A stretch of DNA of 64,000 bases from positions 1-64,000 of the forward strand of contig JAPLSH010000015.1 of NCBI GenBank assembly GCA_026398735.1, given 5' to 3'. This DNA comes from Pseudomonadota bacterium. Lineage in GTDB: Bacteria > Pseudomonadota > Gammaproteobacteria > Steroidobacterales > Steroidobacteraceae. A program made the translations under genes and the position numbers. The notes beneath the pieces were generated by a model. The model worked only from the letters and a program-made list of their open reading frames with translations. It did no database searches and was not told the origin of the DNA. This document shows, piece after piece, positions 29,985 to 39,452 of the stretch. The first letter of the stretch is position 1. Every line of letters begins with the position of its first letter.

Positions 29985-32900
29985 ATGTCCAAGCATGTCG
30001 TTAATGCCCTGGCCCAGCGCAAGCTGAGCACCGGTGCCGTCAAGGTCGCCGCTGCCGTCGCGTTCGCGCTGGTTGCCGCAGGTGGCAGTTCGTTGGCCTT
30101 TGCACAGTCATCCGAGGGTTCCTTGTACGGCAAGGTTACCCCGGGCGCTTCGGTCACCTTGACCAGCTCCGAGACGGGCACCACCCGCACTATCACTGCA
30201 GATTCCGGCGGTAACTTCACCGCCTCGCGCTTGCCTCCGGGCAAGTACACCGTCTCGGCCGGTGGCAAAGAATCAGACGTGAACGTGTCGATCGGTGGCA
30301 GCACGCTGGTTGATCTGGACAAGGCATTGACCACCGTGGCGGTGACCTCGGGTCGCGTCGGCGCGATCGACTTCAAGAGCACTGAGACCAACTTCGTGTT
30401 CAGCCAGGAGCAGGTTCAGGCCCTGCCTGTAGCCCTGTCGGTCAACGCGGTTGCGGCACTGTCGCCCAGCGTGCTCAAGGGTGACTCGGGCCTGGGCTCG
30501 GGCAACCTGCCGTCGTTCGCCGGTGCATCGGTCGCCGAGAACGCGTACTACATCAACGGTTTTGACGTCACCAACATCCGCAACTTCCTGGCCTATGCAG
30601 ATCTGCCCTTCGAAGCGATCGCGCAGCAGCAGGTTAAGGCCGGCGGCTATGGCGCCGAGTACGGTCGTTCGCTGGGCGGTGTCATCAGCCTCGTGACCAA
30701 GCGCGGCACCAACGAGTGGAAGGGTGGCGTGTCGATGATCTGGGAGCCTGCTGGTCTGCGTGCCCGCGGCCATGATCTGCTCGACAAGGAGCCGGATCGT
30801 AAGGGCAGCTACTGGCTGTTCGGTAGCAACAACACTGCCGATGAGTTTACGACCACCGCCTATTTGGGCGGCCCGGTCATCAAGGACAAGCTGTTCATCT
30901 TCGGTTTGGTGGAGCGCACCGCAACTCGCATCGATTCGTTCGGCCAGTCGCAAAGCGTTCATCGGTCGGCAGATACGCCCAATGCCATGGTCAAGCTGGA
31001 CTGGAACATCAATTCCAAGAACCTGCTCGAAGTCACCGGCATCTATAACAAGCAGCGCCAAGATTTCACGGACTTCACCAACGCCAAGCCCTACAGCACG
31101 TCGCACGATGGCTTGGGTGCTAACAGCTTTGTCTACACCGGTGGCTCAGTGCTCATCGGCAAGTACACCGGCTATGTCACCGACAACCTGACGGTTTCGG
31201 CTGACGTGGGTCAGGTCAAGAGCTTGGCCGGCGTGATACGCGGTGCTCGTACGCTGGGTCAGGATTGCCCGGTGGTGTACAACATCGGTGCCACCACTCC
31301 GCTGGGTTGCTGGGTGCCGCCTTTCCCCAGCAACGGCGGCCGCGACCCGGACGCGCCGAGCGAGGACGAGGACAACCGCACTGCGGGCCGCTTCGACGTG
31401 GAGTACCGCCTCGGTGCGCACACGATCAAGGCCGGTGCCGACGTGCAGCAGTTCAAGTCGGCTGAGGCCGGTGGCAGCACCTATTCGGGTGGCCACTACT
31501 ACCGCTACTACGCGCCGACGACCACCATCAACGGTGTCGCCCAGTCGGTTGCCACGCCCTATGTGCGTGACCGCATCGCCAAGAGCACGTCTGGTAAGTA
31601 CGAGGTGATCAACACCGCTTACTACATCGAAGACAGCTTCAGGGCCACCAGCCGTCTGAATCTGTATGCGGGTCTGCGCGCCGAAAGCTTTGAGAACAAG
31701 AACGGCGACGGTATTGCGTTTGCCAAGAAGGAAAACCTGCTTGCGCCGCGTTTGGGCTTCTCGCTGGATATCAGCAAAGACCAGCCGACCAAGCTCTATG
31801 GTACGGCCGGTCGCTATTACATCCCGATCGCCTCCAACACCAACATCCGCATGACCCGTGGCGAACTGTCGTCCACTTACTACTACACCTACAACGGCAC
31901 CGATCCGCGTACTGCGGCGCCGCTGAATCTGGGGCCGTCGATCGGCGTGCCGCAGATCGTGGGTGATGGTTCGCTGCCCAACCCGGGCGGTGTGGTTGAT
32001 ACGAAGCTCCAGCCCATGAACCAGGATGAGTTCATTCTGGGCGTTGAGCGCACGCTGGATAACAACTGGACCTTGGGCACCAAGCTGATCTATCGCAAGA
32101 TCAATGCCGGCATGGACGACTATTGCGATCCGACGCCGTACATCAATTACGCCAAGGACAAGGGCTTTACCAAGTTCGATTACCACACGTTGGCAGGCTG
32201 CCAGCTGATTAACCCGGGCAATGATCTGAGCATCGCCATGGACATCAACAACGATGGCAAGCTGGTTGTGCAGAACATACCTGCCTCGTACACCGGTCTG
32301 AGCAAGTACACCCGCTCTTACAAGGCTGCTCAATTCACCTTCGAGAAGCCTTGGAATGGTCAGTACGCCGTGCGTGGTTCGTACGTGCTGTCGTTCAGCA
32401 AGGGTACGGCTGAAGGCTATGTGAACTCCATCATCAATCAGGAAGATGCCGGCGTTTCGCAAGACTTCGACTTCGGTTCGTTCACTAACGGTGCCGATGG
32501 CTACCTGCCCAACGACCGCCGTCATGTGTTCAAGCTGTTTGGTAACTACGGCATTACCCAGAAGCTGGTGGTCGGTACCAACCTCACCTACGCTTCGGGT
32601 CGGCCGCTGAGTTGCATTGGTTTTGTGCCCCCAACCGTAAGCGATTATGCAAAAGGTTCGAGCAACTACGGCACCGCTTCGTCGTTCTACTGCTTGAACG
32701 ACAAGGGTGTGTCGGAGTTGCATGACCGTGGCACGTTCGGTCGTACGCCGGACACCGTGCAGGTCGACCTGCAGTTGTCTTACACCAGCGACGATCTGGT
32801 GGCCAACGGCAAAATGCGCTTTGCTCTGGACGTGTTCAACGCGTTCAACAGCTCGCGCCCGACCGAGCTGTATGAGACTCGTGACTACAGCCGTGGCACC

Positions 32901-33002
32901 AGCAATGCCGCTAGCGGCAACCAGCTCAATGCCAACTACGGTCAGCCGACGTCTTTCCAGTCGCCGCGCTACTTCCGTCTGTCGGCCCGCTATTCGTTCT
33001 GA
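29985..33002 (+). CDS. Oar-like TonB-dependent receptor 3
   Basis: 1005 residues. Signal peptide to about residue 40 (SSLAFA), then a carboxypeptidase-regulatory-like beta-sandwich (about 45-105: DSGGNFTASRLPPGKYTVSA), a plug (AYYINGFDVTNIRN; GYGAEYGRSLGG) and a barrel ending YFRLSARYSF. This domain order is that of the Oar/OmpA-related receptors, some of which pass peptides or proteins. RBS AGGGAG is 11 bases before the ATG at 29985. The 250 bases upstream hold the ychF terminator and presumably the promoter, though none stands out. It is monocistronic, ending in a strong terminator. Confidence 0.93.
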   Translation: MSKHVVNALAQRKLSTGAVKVAAAVAFALVAAGGSSLAFAQSSEGSLYGKVTPGASVTLTSSETGTTRTITADSGGNFTASRLPPGKYTVSAGGKESDVNVSIGGSTLVDLDKALTTVAVTSGRVGAIDFKSTETNFVFSQEQVQALPVALSVNAVAALSPSVLKGDSGLGSGNLPSFAGASVAENAYYINGFDVTNIRNFLAYADLPFEAIAQQQVKAGGYGAEYGRSLGGVISLVTKRGTNEWKGGVSMIWEPAGLRARGHDLLDKEPDRKGSYWLFGSNNTADEFTTTAYLGGPVIKDKLFIFGLVERTATRIDSFGQSQSVHRSADTPNAMVKLDWNINSKNLLEVTGIYNKQRQDFTDFTNAKPYSTSHDGLGANSFVYTGGSVLIGKYTGYVTDNLTVSADVGQVKSLAGVIRGARTLGQDCPVVYNIGATTPLGCWVPPFPSNGGRDPDAPSEDEDNRTAGRFDVEYRLGAHTIKAGADVQQFKSAEAGGSTYSGGHYYRYYAPTTTINGVAQSVATPYVRDRIAKSTSGKYEVINTAYYIEDSFRATSRLNLYAGLRAESFENKNGDGIAFAKKENLLAPRLGFSLDISKDQPTKLYGTAGRYYIPIASNTNIRMTRGELSSTYYYTYNGTDPRTAAPLNLGPSIGVPQIVGDGSLPNPGGVVDTKLQPMNQDEFILGVERTLDNNWTLGTKLIYRKINAGMDDYCDPTPYINYAKDKGFTKFDYHTLAGCQLINPGNDLSIAMDINNDGKLVVQNIPASYTGLSKYTRSYKAAQFTFEKPWNGQYAVRGSYVLSFSKGTAEGYVNSIINQEDAGVSQDFDFGSFTNGADGYLPNDRRHVFKLFGNYGITQKLVVGTNLTYASGRPLSCIGFVPPTVSDYAKGSSNYGTASSFYCLNDKGVSELHDRGTFGRTPDTVQVDLQLSYTSDDLVANGKMRFALDVFNAFNSSRPTELYETRDYSRGTSNAASGNQLNANYGQPTSFQSPRYFRLSARYSF

Positions 33003-33030
33003 CTCGCGTCAGATAAATAGCTGAGAACAG

Positions 33031-33064
33031 CCCGGCCCTCAGAAATGAGGGCCGGGTTTTTTTT
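33031..33064 (+). terminator. Intrinsic terminator after receptor 3
   Basis: CCCGGCCCTCA and TGAGGGCCGGG form an 11-bp perfect stem with loop GAAA, followed by eight T. It separates the receptor from the convergent flgN. Confidence 0.95.
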
Positions 33065-33110
33065 GGTTCAAGGAAAGGCGCCGCAAGCCCGAGCGGGCAG
33101 GGCGCAAGGT

Positions 33111-33620
33111 TCAGGCGCTGAAGCTGAGCATGCGCCCGGCGGTAGTAGGCGCAGCGAAAGCATTGCCCTTACGGCCATAGACTGATGAGGCGGGTGTGGC
33201 GTCATTGCTGGTGAGCAGACCGAGCACGCCCGACACACGCTGCAAGCGCACGTTGACCAATATGCCGTTGCGCGTGTTTTGATCGCGGCAGCGACCGGCC
33301 AGGTCGGTGCAGTCTTGTAATGCCTGACGCAGGATGGCTTGCGGGTCACACCATCGCAGCAGCGTTTCTAATCCATTCAAGTCTGGACTGTGGCCGAGCA
33401 TGCGGCACAGGCCCAAACGTTCGTCTTCGAGTTTGAGCAGCGCAGCCACGCAGGCCTGGCGCTCGCCACCGACAGCCTCCAGGCCATCGATGTCGCCTTT
33501 GCCAAGCAAAGCATGCTCACGCACAAGTTGGCGCTCGAGCTGGATCAGCAGGGAATATTCGTCGCTGAGCAGACGCCCTAGCGTGTCGCGACAGACTGAC
33601 GGATCAATGCCGCGCGTCAT
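33111..33620 (-). CDS. flgN: Flagella synthesis chaperone FlgN
   Basis: Cytoplasmic export chaperone for the hook-filament junction proteins FlgK and FlgL. 169 residues, mostly helical (SLLIQLERQLVREHALL), ending with the YGRKGNAF segment corresponding to the YGxxG motif common near FlgN C-termini. Recognised by weak family pattern plus its place after flgM, whose stop overlaps the flgN ATG. Confidence 0.85.
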   Translation of the reverse strand: MTRGIDPSVCRDTLGRLLSDEYSLLIQLERQLVREHALLGKGDIDGLEAVGGERQACVAALLKLEDERLGLCRMLGHSPDLNGLETLLRWCDPQAILRQALQDCTDLAGRCRDQNTRNGILVNVRLQRVSGVLGLLTSNDATPASSVYGRKGNAFAAPTTAGRMLSFSA

Positions 33621-33949
33621 TGACGACCTTGGCGCCCCGGCAGTTCACGTTCCATGCGGATCAGCTTGTCAGCGATGCGCTGCGGGTCTGGCTTGTAAGT
33701 GCCATCCTCGATGCGCTGCTGGACTGCTGCCACGCGGGCGCTGTCTACCGTGGGAGACTGGCTGACGGCCGCTTCGAGTGCGGCCATGCTGCGTGCAGCA
33801 GAGCTGATCGAAACACTGTCGCTCGGCGGTTCGCTAGACGCCGGATCTGCAGAAGGTCCGGTGTCGCTGGCGTCAGCGGCACGCGAAACTGCCTTGCCGC
33901 CCGCAATGCGGACCGCTTGGGTTCCAAAGCCGTTGATACTGCTGCTCAC
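33617..33949 (-). CDS. flgM: Anti-sigma-28 factor FlgM
   Basis: Holds FliA (sigma-28) inactive until exported through the finished hook. 110 residues: disordered N-terminal half (Ser/Ala/Pro/Asp-rich), then the sigma-binding C-terminal half (VDSARVAAVQQRIEDGTYKP and IADKLIRMERELP), a typical FlgM signature. It has its own sigma-28 promoter at 33990-34016, giving the usual autoregulatory loop. flgN overlaps its end. Confidence 0.93.
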   Translation of the reverse strand: MSSSINGFGTQAVRIAGGKAVSRAADASDTGPSADPASSEPPSDSVSISSAARSMAALEAAVSQSPTVDSARVAAVQQRIEDGTYKPDPQRIADKLIRMERELPGRQGRQ

Positions 33950-33989
33950 CGTCGTTCTCCTGTCACTACTCTTGCCTGTCTCATAGGGG

Positions 33990-34016
33990 CTAACGGCAAG
34001 GTTTATTGGAACTTGA
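33990..34016 (-). promoter_or_regulatory. Sigma-28 promoter of flgM
   Basis: On the minus strand TCAAGTTC (34016-34009), 11 bases, GCCGTTAG (33997-33990), against consensus TAAAGTTT-N11-GCCGATAA. Located 40 bases before the flgM start. Confidence 0.8.
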
Positions 34017-34032
34017 GGACCAATTTGTCATA

Positions 34033-34728
34033 TCACATCCCGAGTCGCACACGATCTGACGACTCTGCCTGCCCTTCCACAACTTTCTGCGAGTCCAAGT
34101 TGCGTACCCTGACCCGTCCGGCAGGCGAGGCATCGGCAATGGCCTCACCTTGGACCCGCACCTCAAGGCCACCGGCTGCGGCGACCAGAGTCACGCGCTG
34201 CCCGCGCTTGATGAGCACGTCACTTACCAGCAGGTCGGTTGTCAGTGCGGTCCCCGGCCCAGCTGCATTCTTCAGGTGTCGCCCTTGCAGTGCCGTGATG
34301 TCGCTCACGTAACGCGATGTAAAGCCCGGCAGTCGCTGGGTGCGCAGTTCTACGTCTGCGCTGGTAAGCGCACTGCCGGCAGCGGCTGCGTTGCGCAGCA
34401 CCAGAACGGGCATTTCAGTCTCAAGGGTGACCGGTACGTAGACAGTCCAAAAAGGGTTGGTACAGCGGACTCCCACAGTCATGCGTGCGGCAGTGGATGT
34501 ACCAGGCGGCAAAAACGCTTCGGGTGCAGGGCAGGCGGGTAAGCGCAATCGCGTATCGAGTGCTGCAGCCTGCGCATGCAATGTTGCTTTGCCATCACCG
34601 CCAGGTATCAGCGAGCGCACATGTGCGCTGGCCAGCTGGCGCAACTGCGCGGTGTCCTGGATTGCATGTGCAGATGCCTCTAGAGAAAGCAGGGCGGTGA
34701 GCCAGAGCAGATGTTTGAAGTGCGCCAT
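34033..34728 (-). CDS. flgA: Flagellar P-ring chaperone FlgA
   Basis: Periplasmic protein that helps FlgI assemble into the P ring. 231 residues from the ATG at 34728, with a signal peptide (HLLWLTALLSLEASAHA), a variable N-terminal domain and the C-terminal SAF-like domain (VLRNAAAAGSALTSADVEL; KRGQRVTLVAAAGGLEVRVQ; RVRVRNLDSQKVVEG). Earlier in-frame starts give no signal peptide. It lies upstream of flgM and divergent from flgB, with a sigma-54-like promoter about 96 bases upstream. Confidence 0.93.
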   Translation of the reverse strand: MAHFKHLLWLTALLSLEASAHAIQDTAQLRQLASAHVRSLIPGGDGKATLHAQAAALDTRLRLPACPAPEAFLPPGTSTAARMTVGVRCTNPFWTVYVPVTLETEMPVLVLRNAAAAGSALTSADVELRTQRLPGFTSRYVSDITALQGRHLKNAAGPGTALTTDLLVSDVLIKRGQRVTLVAAAGGLEVRVQGEAIADASPAGRVRVRNLDSQKVVEGQAESSDRVRLGM

Positions 34729-34823
34729 ATATAAGGTGTCCGTTGTGCAGCGCGGAGTTGCTTGACTGCAGTGACGGGTTTCCGTCGATTCCGCAACGCA
34801 TGCAACAGCGCTGCTTACGTCAA

Positions 34824-34839
34824 AGCAATCGCCATGCCA
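34824..34839 (-). promoter_or_regulatory. Sigma-54 promoter candidate of flgA
   Basis: Minus strand TGGCAT (34839-34834), 5 bases, TTGCT (34828-34824); one base off the -24 consensus TGGCAC, exact at -12. Confidence 0.6.
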
Positions 34840-34947
34840 CGCTATAGAAGGTGATGCAGCACACAATGCTGTGCTCAAGTTATGCGTTAGTCGGCCGTTA
34901 CAAGACGACAGCCATTAGCCGCACGCGGCAAGGTTTCACCTTGCTCG

Positions 34948-34963
34948 TGTGACACAGTTCACG
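34948..34963. promoter_or_regulatory. Flagellar palindrome at flgB
   Basis: TGTGACACAGTTCACG, one of six related 16-bp sites. It starts 70 bases before the flgB -24 element, an upstream-activator position. Confidence 0.65.
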
Positions 34964-35017
34964 AAACAGCAGCCCTTTCAGGGCTAGCAGGCCACATCAA
35001 GCCTATTTACAGGCCTG

Positions 35018-35033
35018 TGGCACAGCCCTTGCT
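35018..35033 (+). promoter_or_regulatory. Sigma-54 promoter of flgB operon
   Basis: TGGCAC-AGCCC-TTGCT, an exact match to the -24/-12 consensus, 39 bases before the flgB ATG. Confidence 0.9.
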
Positions 35034-35072
35034 CAAGTCAATACCGAGACAGGTTTTTGACGGAGCACAAAC

Positions 35073-35513
35073 GTGGCGATGGATCTCGATTCATACCTTG
35101 GTATTCATGCACAGGCACTGCAGGTGCGTGCGCGGCGTACTGAGTTGCTCGCGACCAATCTCGCCAATGCCGACACGCCTGGATACAAGGCGCGCGACAT
35201 TGACTTCAAGTCTGCGATTGCCGCGGCCATGGGTCCGGCCAATACGCCCTCGACACCGCTTGCTACCAACGCCCGCCACATCGGCATAGGCGGCTCGTCT
35301 GCTGCTGAATCTGCAGGTGCGCTGGGTGGCAAAGACTCACTCGAATCATTTTTGAAGTACCGCACACCGCTGGCTCCTTCACTCGATGGCAACACCGTCG
35401 ATGCGCAGCTGGAGCAGGCCGCGTTTGCCGACAACACCGTGCGCTACCAGGCAACCCTTCAGTTTCTGTCAGGGCGTTTCCGCAGCTTGATGACCGCGAT
35501 CACTGGCCAGTAA
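35073..35513 (+). CDS. flgB: Flagellar proximal rod protein FlgB
   Basis: First structural gene of the hook-basal-body operon. 146 residues with the flagellar rod-family N-terminus (ARRTELLATNLANADTPGYK) and a coiled C-terminus (NTVRYQATLQFLSGRFRSL) that packs in the axial structure. Exported by the flagellar type III apparatus without a cleaved signal. It follows a consensus sigma-54 promoter and precedes flgC by 19 bases. Confidence 0.96.
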   Translation: MAMDLDSYLGIHAQALQVRARRTELLATNLANADTPGYKARDIDFKSAIAAAMGPANTPSTPLATNARHIGIGGSSAAESAGALGGKDSLESFLKYRTPLAPSLDGNTVDAQLEQAAFADNTVRYQATLQFLSGRFRSLMTAITGQ

Positions 35514-35532
35514 CAGGCTCAGGAGCAGCAGC

Positions 35533-35955
35533 ATGTCTTCATTTCGCATTTTTGATATCGCCGGGTCGGGTATGTCCGCCCAGTCGGTACGCCTCAATAC
35601 CGTAGCCAGCAATCTGGCCAACGCAGAGAGCGTCAGCGGTGACCCGTCGACTACTTATAAAGCGCGCCACCCGGTGTTCGAGGCCGTGCGCGCCAACGTG
35701 GCTGCCGGTCGCAATGGCGAGGCTGGTGCCGCAGTACGCATTAAAGGTGTGGTCGAGTCTGACGCTGCACCCACAGCGCGCTATGAGCCCGGCAATCCTT
35801 CGGCCAATGCCGATGGCTATGTCTTTGCACCCAGCGTCAACAGCATCGAGGAGATGGTCGACATGATCAGTGCCTCACGTGCTTACCAGAACAACGTTGA
35901 AGTGCTCACTACGTCCAAAGAACTGCTGATGGCCACTTTGCGCCTCGGCCAATAA
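35533..35955 (+). CDS. flgC: Flagellar proximal rod protein FlgC
   Basis: 140 residues with the rod signature near the start (SVRLNTVASNLANAESV) and the C-terminal SRAYQNNVEVLTTSKELL helix shared by axial proteins. RBS AGGAG nine bases before the ATG. It assembles with FlgB and FlgF into the proximal rod. Confidence 0.96.
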   Translation: MSSFRIFDIAGSGMSAQSVRLNTVASNLANAESVSGDPSTTYKARHPVFEAVRANVAAGRNGEAGAAVRIKGVVESDAAPTARYEPGNPSANADGYVFAPSVNSIEEMVDMISASRAYQNNVEVLTTSKELLMATLRLGQ

Positions 35956-35973
35956 CAGCAGCACAGGTAAACC

Positions 35974-36636
35974 ATGGCCACATCCGCAATTACTGCAGCA
36001 ACGACCTCCGCCTTGACCGGTGGTGCCAGCGCAGGCGCCAAGAGTCAGCTCGGTCAGGACGAGTTCCTGAAGTTGATGCTCTCGCAGATGAAAAATCAGG
36101 ATCCGTTCAAGCCTCAGGACCCTGGTGCGTTTATTGCCCAGCTGGCGCAGTTCAGCACTGTTAGCAGTACGCAGTCGATGCAAAAAGACATCGCCTCGTT
36201 GACCGACTCGCTGCGTTCATCGCAAGTGATCGACGGCACTGCGCTGGTCGGTCACAGCATTCTGGCTGCCTCTGATGTGGCTACGCTGCAGCAGAGCGGT
36301 GAGGTCAACGGGTCTATCACCGTGCCCGAGGGTGCCTCGGCAGTAAACATGGTGATCACCGACGCCAGTGGCCAGTTGGTGCGGCGCATGCCGATGAGCA
36401 CTCAGACCGGCCTCGCCAGTTTTTCCTGGAATGGCAACACCGACGGTGGATCACGTGCCCCAGCTGGCACCTACAAAGTGTCTGCCGTCGCCAACATTGG
36501 CGGTCGCAACCAGCAGCTTGAAACCCAGATGAGCAGCAAGGTCGAGTCCGTGACCATCGACCCTGCCAGCCATGCGCTGACGCTCAATACCGACCTTGGC
36601 CCCATTGCACTCGGCGCTGTGCGCCGCGTGATGTAA
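35974..36636 (+). CDS. flgD: Hook assembly cap FlgD
   Basis: Scaffold that caps the growing hook and is then discarded. 220 residues: the export region with QLGQDEFLKLMLSQMKNQDP and QDPGAFIAQLAQFSTV, then the FlgD Ig-like/Tudor domains with FSWNGNTDGGSRAPAGTYK. Directly precedes flgE, the hook protein it caps. Confidence 0.96.
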   Translation: MATSAITAATTSALTGGASAGAKSQLGQDEFLKLMLSQMKNQDPFKPQDPGAFIAQLAQFSTVSSTQSMQKDIASLTDSLRSSQVIDGTALVGHSILAASDVATLQQSGEVNGSITVPEGASAVNMVITDASGQLVRRMPMSTQTGLASFSWNGNTDGGSRAPAGTYKVSAVANIGGRNQQLETQMSSKVESVTIDPASHALTLNTDLGPIALGAVRRVM

Positions 36637-36648
36637 GGAGATTTATTC

Positions 36649-37866
36649 ATGTCTTTCCGCCTTGCGCTCAGCGGTCTTAACGCCGCATCGACTGACCTTA
36701 CGGTCACGGCCAACAATATCGCTAACTCGGCCACCTCTGGCTTTAAGAGTTCGCGCACTGAGTTTGCGGAGCTGTTCTCCAGCACTGCCGATTCTCTATC
36801 TGCCCAGGCTACCGGCAACGGTGTGCGGGTTGCCAGCGTGGCTCAGCAGTTCAAGCAGGGCAACATCGAGACCACCAGCAACAGTCTGGATCTGGCGCTG
36901 AGCGGCTCGGGTTTCTTTACGCTCAGTAGTGGCGGCGCGCTCAGCTATACGCGCTCTGGCGCATTTCGTCCTGAGGCTAACGGTTTTGTGGTCAATGGCG
37001 AGGGCCAGCGTCTGCAGGTCTATCCGCCGCTGGATACCGGTGGTTTCAACACCGGCGCCCTGAGCGATCTGCAATTGGTGACCGCTGAGAGTGCACCGCA
37101 GGCCACGACCGCGGTCGACATGTTGCTGAACCTGCCATCGGATGCAACGGTTCCGAGCAATGCAACTTTTGATCCGGCAGATCCGACCAGCTATTCACGC
37201 GCCTCAGCACTGACCGTGTATGACTCGCTGGGTGCTGCGCATACGACGCAGACCTATTTCGTTAAGACTGCTGTCCGTGGGCAATGGGATGTGCATGCCT
37301 CGATAGACGGCACGCCAGTCGGTCCGGCGCAGCAGCTGACATTCAACGATAGCGGCAGCTTGGTTACGCCGGCCAATGGCACGGTGACCTTGCCGCCCTA
37401 TACGCCGGCCACAGGCGCAGCCGCTCTGGCTATGACTATTAACTTCACTGGCTCAACGCAGTTCGGTAGCACTTTTGGTGTGAACTCGGTCAGCCAGAAC
37501 GGCTACACCAGTGGTCGTTTGATCGGGATTGATATCGACAAGACAGGCGTGGTGCAGGCTCGCTTTACCAACGGCCGTGCCAATGCACTGGGTCAGGTGG
37601 CGCTGGCCAATTTTTCTGCTCCGGCCAGCTTGCAGAAGCTTGGTGACACGCAGTGGGCCGAGAGCTATGGCTCGGGTCAGGCAGTGCAGGGTCAGGCGGG
37701 TATCGCCGGTCTGGGCAGCATCCAGTCCAGCTCACTGGAAGCCTCCAACGTCGATATCACCTCGCAGCTGGTCAACATGATCACTGCACAGCGCAACTTT
37801 CAAGCCAACGCGCAAATGATCCAGACGTCTGACCAGATCACTCAAACCATCATCAACATGCGCTGA
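36649..37866 (+). CDS. flgE: Flagellar hook protein FlgE
   Basis: 405 residues, the monomer of the hook. N-terminal axial helix (DLTVTANNIANSATSGFK), D1/D2 beta domains with conserved LSGSGFF- and YTRSGAF-type segments, and the C-terminal VDITSQLVNMITAQRNFQAN helix. RBS AAGGAG eight bases before the ATG. Length is normal, so hook length should be set by FliK in the usual way. Confidence 0.96.
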   Translation: MSFRLALSGLNAASTDLTVTANNIANSATSGFKSSRTEFAELFSSTADSLSAQATGNGVRVASVAQQFKQGNIETTSNSLDLALSGSGFFTLSSGGALSYTRSGAFRPEANGFVVNGEGQRLQVYPPLDTGGFNTGALSDLQLVTAESAPQATTAVDMLLNLPSDATVPSNATFDPADPTSYSRASALTVYDSLGAAHTTQTYFVKTAVRGQWDVHASIDGTPVGPAQQLTFNDSGSLVTPANGTVTLPPYTPATGAAALAMTINFTGSTQFGSTFGVNSVSQNGYTSGRLIGIDIDKTGVVQARFTNGRANALGQVALANFSAPASLQKLGDTQWAESYGSGQAVQGQAGIAGLGSIQSSSLEASNVDITSQLVNMITAQRNFQANAQMIQTSDQITQTIINMR

Positions 37867-37893
37867 GTGACCAGGCACTAAAAGGACACAACA

Positions 37894-38634
37894 ATGGATC
37901 GCATGCTGTATGTCGCGATGTCGGGCGCCACGGAAACCCTTAAGGCCCAAACCGCGAATAACCACAATCTGGCCAATGCCAGTACCACCGGCTTTCGCGC
38001 GGATCTGGCTGCGTTTCAGAGCCAGTCGGTTAAGGGCGCCGGATATGGCACGCGAGCCTATGCAACCAATTCGTCGGTGGGCTTCGATGCGACCAGTGGT
38101 GCCATGCAGTCCACCGGCCGTGACTTGGACGTGGCGATTCAGGGCAGTGGCTATATCGCAGTGCAGGGCCGTGATGGTCGTGAGGCCTATACACGCGCCG
38201 GCAACTTGCGGGTTGATCCGACCGGTCAGTTGATGACAGCCGCCGGTCTGCAAGTCATGGGTGATGCGGGTCCGATCAGCGTGCCGCCCAACGCGTCGCT
38301 GCTAGTGGGTACGGACGGAACGATATCGATTGTGCCGCAGGGCCAAGGCCCGGAAACACGCAGTGTTGTTGGCCGCATCAAGTTGGTCGATCCGCCGACG
38401 AGCCAGCTGGTGCGTTCTGATGCAGGCGTGTTTCGACTCAAAGACGGCACCGATGCGCCAGCCAGTGCCTCGGTACATCTGGGCTCTGGAATGCTCGAGT
38501 CGAGCAATGTGAACCTGGCCGACACGATGGTGAACATGATTGAACTGGCGCGCCGCTATGACCTTCAAGTCAAGGCGATGCGCACCGCAGAAGACAATGG
38601 TGCTGCCTCCGCGCAGCTGCTCAAAAACGGCTGA
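37894..38634 (+). CDS. flgF: Flagellar proximal rod protein FlgF
   Basis: 246 residues. Start MDRMLYVAMSGATETLKAQ, then NNHNLANASTTGFRADL, the central GSGYIAVQGRDGREAYTRAG and the C-terminal MVNMIELARRYDLQVKAM. Paralogue of FlgG, distinguished by length and start. Proximal rod subunit. Confidence 0.95.
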   Translation: MDRMLYVAMSGATETLKAQTANNHNLANASTTGFRADLAAFQSQSVKGAGYGTRAYATNSSVGFDATSGAMQSTGRDLDVAIQGSGYIAVQGRDGREAYTRAGNLRVDPTGQLMTAAGLQVMGDAGPISVPPNASLLVGTDGTISIVPQGQGPETRSVVGRIKLVDPPTSQLVRSDAGVFRLKDGTDAPASASVHLGSGMLESSNVNLADTMVNMIELARRYDLQVKAMRTAEDNGAASAQLLKNG

Positions 38635-38666
38635 TCGCAGCGCACACCTGAGGCAATAGAACACAT

Positions 38667-39452
38667 ATGAACTCCGCACTTTGGGCAGCTAAGACTGGAC
38701 TCGACGCGCAGCAGACGCGCATGTCGGTCATCTCACACAACCTGGCTAACGCCAACACCACCGGCTTTAAGAAAGACCGCGCGGTGTTCGAAGATCTGTT
38801 GTATCAGAACGTCCGGCAGGTCGGCGGTGCTACCTCGCAAGATACCGTCTCGCCGACAGGCCTTTCGGTAGGTACCGGTGTGCGCGTGGTGGCTACCGAA
38901 AAGAATTACAGCCAAGGTAGCTTGTCGACCACCGGCAACTCGCTGGACGTTTCGATCAACGGCCGCGGCTTCTTCCAGATTCTGATGCCCGATGGCACCT
39001 TCGGCTATACCCGCGATGGCTCCTTCAAGATGAGCTCCACCGGCGAGCTGGTGACCTCCAGTGGTTACAAAGTGCAGCCCGGCATCGTCATACCTGCCAA
39101 CTCACAGAGCATCACCATCGGCAATGACGGTGTGGTCAGCGCACTGAGCGCAGGGTCTACTGCTCCGACGACGGTCGGCACGCTGCAGCTAACCGAGTTC
39201 GTCAATCCCGCAGGCCTTCAGCCGCGCGGCGAGAATCTGTTGTCTGAGACCACCGCCAGCGGCCCGGCGCAGACCGGAAACCCCGGTATCAGTGGCTTGG
39301 GCACGCTGCTGCAGGGCTCGCTGGAAGGCTCCAACGTGAATGTGGTGGAGGAGCTCGTGACGATGATCGAGACCCAGCGCGCCTACGAGATGAACTCTAA
39401 GGCGATCAGCACCACGGATCAGATGCTGCAGTACGCGAGCCAGAACCTGTGA
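38667..39452 (+). CDS. flgG: Flagellar distal rod protein FlgG
   Basis: 261 residues, a full-length distal rod subunit. Start [58 protein letters not shown] and the C-terminal [20 protein letters not shown]. Its stop overlaps the GTG start of flgH. Confidence 0.97.
   Translation: MNSALWAAKTGLDAQQTRMSVISHNLANANTTGFKKDRAVFEDLLYQNVRQVGGATSQDTVSPTGLSVGTGVRVVATEKNYSQGSLSTTGNSLDVSINGRGFFQILMPDGTFGYTRDGSFKMSSTGELVTSSGYKVQPGIVIPANSQSITIGNDGVVSALSAGSTAPTTVGTLQLTEFVNPAGLQPRGENLLSETTASGPAQTGNPGISGLGTLLQGSLEGSNVNVVEELVTMIETQRAYEMNSKAISTTDQMLQYASQNL

Larger units (their letters stand above)
34729..35072. other. Divergent flgA/flgB regulatory interval (344 bp)
   Basis: No gene is visible. It holds a minus-strand sigma-54 candidate for flgA (34824-34839), a 16-bp flagellar palindrome (34948-34963), a perfect 6-bp inverted repeat AGCCCT-TTC-AGGGCT (34971-34985) and a consensus sigma-54 promoter for flgB (35018-35033). 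Confidence 0.75.

Noticed and set aside
34022-34037. Palindrome upstream of the flgM sigma-28 promoter
   Set aside because: Only one half-site (TGTGA on the minus strand) is present, inside flgA, and the spacing to the -35 box is five rather than nine bases.
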